The position numbers and the translations under genes were made by a program. The notes beneath the pieces were generated by a model. The model saw only the letters and a program-made list of their open reading frames with translations, was not told where the DNA came from and made no database searches. From Gammaproteobacteria bacterium (GTDB lineage: Bacteria; Pseudomonadota; Gammaproteobacteria; PS1; Pseudothioglobaceae): a stretch of 8,203 nt of DNA. Location of the stretch: NCBI GenBank assembly GCA_028599035.1, contig JAQRMT010000065.1, positions 1 through 8,203 of the forward strand. The letters are read 5' to 3'. Of this stretch, positions 6,844-8,203 are shown one piece after another (within the stretch, counting starts at the first letter, position 1; each line of letters begins with the position of its first letter).

Positions 6844-6862
6844 TGTTCGTTGTGAACGAGCA
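6844..6862 (+). repeat. Inverted repeat upstream of fba
   Basis: TGTTCGTT (6844-6851) pairs with AACGAGCA (6855-6862), 8 pairs with one G-U around a GTG loop. Five Ts follow only after 7 unpaired bases, so it is a poor terminator. It covers the -35 zone of the candidate fba promoter and could instead be an operator. Confidence 0.45.
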
Positions 6863-6873
6863 GCATTAATTTT

Positions 6874-6882
6874 TGATAAAAT
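6874..6882 (+). promoter_or_regulatory. Candidate extended -10 promoter of fba
   Basis: TGATAAAAT matches the extended -10 pattern TGnTATAAT except at one base. The -35 position at 17-base spacing (GAACGA) is poor, which is tolerated by extended -10 promoters. A start near 6889 would give a leader of about 27 bases containing GAGGAG (6902-6907), 8 bases before the fba ATG. It would allow fba to be transcribed apart from pgk-pyk. Confidence 0.45.
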
Positions 6883-6915
6883 GTTTAATTAAAAACAAAA
6901 AGAGGAGAAAAAAAT

Positions 6916-7977
6916 ATGTTAATTTCATTAAGAGAATTATTAGATCATGCGGCAGAAAATGGCTATGGTATGCCAGCATTCAATGTAAACAATATGGAGC
7001 AAGTTCATGCCATTATGCAGGCGGCAGACAAAACCAATAGCCCTGTTATTATGCAGGGCTCTGCTGGTGCTAGAGGCTATGCGGGCGAGCCGTTTTTGCG
7101 TCATTTGATTTTAGCGGCAACTGAAATGTATCCGCATATCCCTGTCGTTATGCACCAAGATCACGGTAGCGAGCCAGCGGTATGTTTGCGTTCAATCCAA
7201 TCAGGTTTTTCATCAGTAATGATGGATGGCTCGCTAGAGGCAGATTGTAAAACACCTGCTTCTTTTGAATACAATGTTGCAGTGACCAAAGAAGTGGTTA
7301 AGATGGCGCATGCAGGCGGTGTGTCTGTAGAGGGTGAATTGGGTTGTTTAGGTTCGCTTGAAACGGGTGAGATGGGTGAAGAAGATGGTCATGGTGCTGA
7401 AGGTAAATTAGACCTTGATATGCTATTGACCTCAGTTGAAGAAGCGGCTGACTTTGTAAAAGAAACTAATGTTGATGCTTTAGCAATTGCTATTGGTACT
7501 TCACATGGCGCTTACAAATTCACCAAAGAACCAGATGGTGAAATTTTGCGTATTGACCGTATTAAAGAAATTCACGAACGCCTACCAAACACACACTTGG
7601 TAATGCACGGTTCTTCTTCAGTACCACAGGACTGGTTAGAAATTATCAATTCACATGGCGGTGATATGGGTCAAACTTATGGTGTGCCAGTCAGTGAAAT
7701 TCAAGAAGGCATCAAGAATGGTGTGCGTAAAGTTAACATTGATACTGACTTGCGTATGGCTTCAACGGGTGCGGTTCGTAAACACTTGATTGAGAATCCA
7801 GCTAACTTTGACCCTCGTAAATTTTTAAAAGAAGCAACCAATGCGATGAGTGATATTTGTGCTGCTCGTTTTGAGGCATTTGGTTCTGCTGGCAATGCTG
7901 ATAAAATAAAAATATCTTCGTTAGACACGATGAGTCAAAGATATTTATCAGGTGAACTGGACGCACAAATCAAGTAA
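6916..7977 (+). CDS. fba: Fructose-bisphosphate aldolase, class II, Calvin subtype
   Basis: This zinc-dependent aldolase joins dihydroxyacetone phosphate with glyceraldehyde-3-phosphate to give fructose-1,6-bisphosphate, or splits it in glycolysis. Members of this subtype (also named cbbA) often also make sedoheptulose-1,7-bisphosphate from erythrose-4-phosphate. At 353 residues it has the usual length for the subtype. The N-terminus LISLRELLDHAAENGYGMP is typical. Asp82-His83 in HQDHG supply the catalytic Asp and a zinc ligand. Glu140 in EGELG, His197 in GTSHG (zinc ligand) and His231 in MHGSSSVP (zinc ligand) are present, as is NIDTD at 274-278 in the substrate-phosphate site. The start is supported by GAGGAG at 6902-6907. 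It lies 118 bases after pyk, possibly with its own promoter, and ends in a strong terminator, closing the carbon cluster. Dual substrate use is inferred from subtype and context. Confidence 0.96.
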   Translation: MLISLRELLDHAAENGYGMPAFNVNNMEQVHAIMQAADKTNSPVIMQGSAGARGYAGEPFLRHLILAATEMYPHIPVVMHQDHGSEPAVCLRSIQSGFSSVMMDGSLEADCKTPASFEYNVAVTKEVVKMAHAGGVSVEGELGCLGSLETGEMGEEDGHGAEGKLDLDMLLTSVEEAADFVKETNVDALAIAIGTSHGAYKFTKEPDGEILRIDRIKEIHERLPNTHLVMHGSSSVPQDWLEIINSHGGDMGQTYGVPVSEIQEGIKNGVRKVNIDTDLRMASTGAVRKHLIENPANFDPRKFLKEATNAMSDICAARFEAFGSAGNADKIKISSLDTMSQRYLSGELDAQIK

Positions 7978-7997
7978 GTATTTAGCGATCAATAACC

Positions 7998-8027
7998 AAA
8001 AAGGCTTGATTTTATCAAGCCTTTTTT
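7998..8027 (+). terminator. Rho-independent terminator after fba
   Basis: AAAAAGGCTTGAT (7998-8010) pairs perfectly with ATCAAGCCTTTTT (8014-8026) around a three-base loop, and the T-run extends to 8027. It begins 20 bases after the fba stop and should end the tkt-to-fba transcript. The A-run and T-run could also allow weaker termination on the minus strand. Confidence 0.92.
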
Positions 8028-8052
8028 GATTAAGAAAGACCTTTGCATAAAT

Positions 8053-8127
8053 ATGAAATCAAAGCATTGTTCAATCATTGTGATTGGCGGTGGTCATGCA
8101 GGCGCTGAGGCGGCGTGCATTAAATAA
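8053..8127 (+). pseudogene. mnmG: Truncated N-terminal stub of mnmG (gidA)
   Basis: An ATG opens a frame of 24 codons, MKSKHCSIIVIGGGHAGAEAAC then IK and a TAA stop. The segment IIVIGGGHAGAEAA is the FAD-binding N-terminus of MnmG, the enzyme that, with MnmE, modifies the wobble uridine of certain tRNAs; full proteins have about 620-630 residues. After the Cys codon at 8116-8118 the similarity ends, and no frame downstream resumes the expected next motifs. There is no clear Shine-Dalgarno or promoter between the fba terminator and the ATG. The retained codons show no decay, pointing to a recent break, a duplication remnant, or a rearrangement junction. A different FAD/NAD-binding protein is possible, but GGGHAG is characteristic of MnmG. 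Confidence 0.75.
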
Positions 8128-8128
8128 G

Positions 8129-8140
8129 TTTTCTAGAAAA
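8129..8140. repeat. Perfect 12-bp palindrome next to mnmG break
   Basis: TTTTCTAGAAAA is identical to its reverse complement. It starts two bases after the stop codon of the mnmG stub and directly precedes the -35 box of the next promoter. It could be an operator for that promoter, part of an inserted element's end, or chance in AT-rich DNA. Confidence 0.5.
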
Positions 8141-8170
8141 TAGACATAGCGTTAAAAATCTTACTATAAT
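8141..8170 (+). promoter_or_regulatory. Sigma-70 promoter for a gene beyond the right edge
   Basis: TAGACA (8141-8146, 5 of 6) and a perfect TATAAT (8165-8170) are separated by 18 bases. The predicted start is near 8177, giving a short leader that runs to the window end. Confidence 0.65.
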
Positions 8171-8197
8171 GTAAGGAGTTATTTTAAAGTAAGGAGT
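8171..8197 (+). promoter_or_regulatory. Tandem Shine-Dalgarno copies at right edge
   Basis: GTAAGGAGT occurs at 8171-8179 and again at 8189-8197, exactly 18 bases apart. Each holds the strong ribosome-binding core AAGGAG. The second copy would suit a start codon just past 8203. The first lies at or beside the predicted transcription start, so only the second is likely to be used if the promoter call is right. No coding sequence follows within the window. Confidence 0.5.
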
Positions 8198-8203
8198 ATT
8201 TAT

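Noticed and set aside
1..8203. CRISPR arrays, insertion sequences, transposases or phage genes
   Set aside because: No regularly spaced repeats, transposase-like frames or integrase motifs were seen in any frame. The only hint of rearrangement is the mnmG break at the right end.

Overview
The window looks like a piece of an AT-rich gammaproteobacterial chromosome. All the proteins align closely, by memory, with gammaproteobacterial enzymes. Transketolase, phosphoglycerate kinase and pyruvate kinase resemble E. coli TktA, Pgk and PykA, and both tRNA genes encode their own CCA end. The aldolase is the class II 'Calvin cycle' subtype. It sits with tkt, gap, pgk and pyk, an arrangement typical of autotrophic proteobacteria. 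The low GC and this gene set would fit a sulfur-oxidising chemoautotroph such as the SUP05/Thioglobus group or related bivalve symbionts. That placement is inference; no RubisCO or sulfur gene lies in the window to confirm it.

Layout. Positions 1-516 (minus strand) hold most of coaE (dephospho-CoA kinase), which runs off the left edge. A divergent promoter at 561-589 drives tRNA-Met(CAT) and probably tRNA-Thr(TGT). A 20-bp-stem hairpin almost fills the spacer between the two tRNAs, and a strong terminator follows at 839-868. A near-consensus promoter at 928-956 then starts the central carbon cluster, all on the plus strand: tkt (986-2968), gap (3012-4004), pgk (4181-5344), pyk (5346-6797) and fba (6916-7977), closed by a perfect-stem terminator at 7998-8027. 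The last 175 bases hold a broken 24-codon stub of the N-terminus of mnmG (gidA), a 12-bp palindrome, and a good promoter with two Shine-Dalgarno copies for a gene that would begin just outside the window.

Function. Gap and Pgk interconvert 3-phosphoglycerate and glyceraldehyde-3-phosphate. Aldolase condenses triose phosphates to fructose-1,6-bisphosphate and, in this subtype, probably sedoheptulose-1,7-bisphosphate. Transketolase rearranges sugar phosphates toward ribulose-5-phosphate regeneration. Pyruvate kinase drains fixed carbon to pyruvate. The cluster can therefore serve both the Calvin cycle and glycolysis/gluconeogenesis. Gene spacing (43, 176, 1 and 118 bases) suggests tkt-gap and pgk-pyk as tightly linked pairs, with possible control points before pgk and before fba.

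No new defence, mobile or CRISPR system is visible. The most unusual items are the mnmG stub with its junction, the inter-tRNA hairpin, the TTG start of pyk, and the structured intergenic regions.
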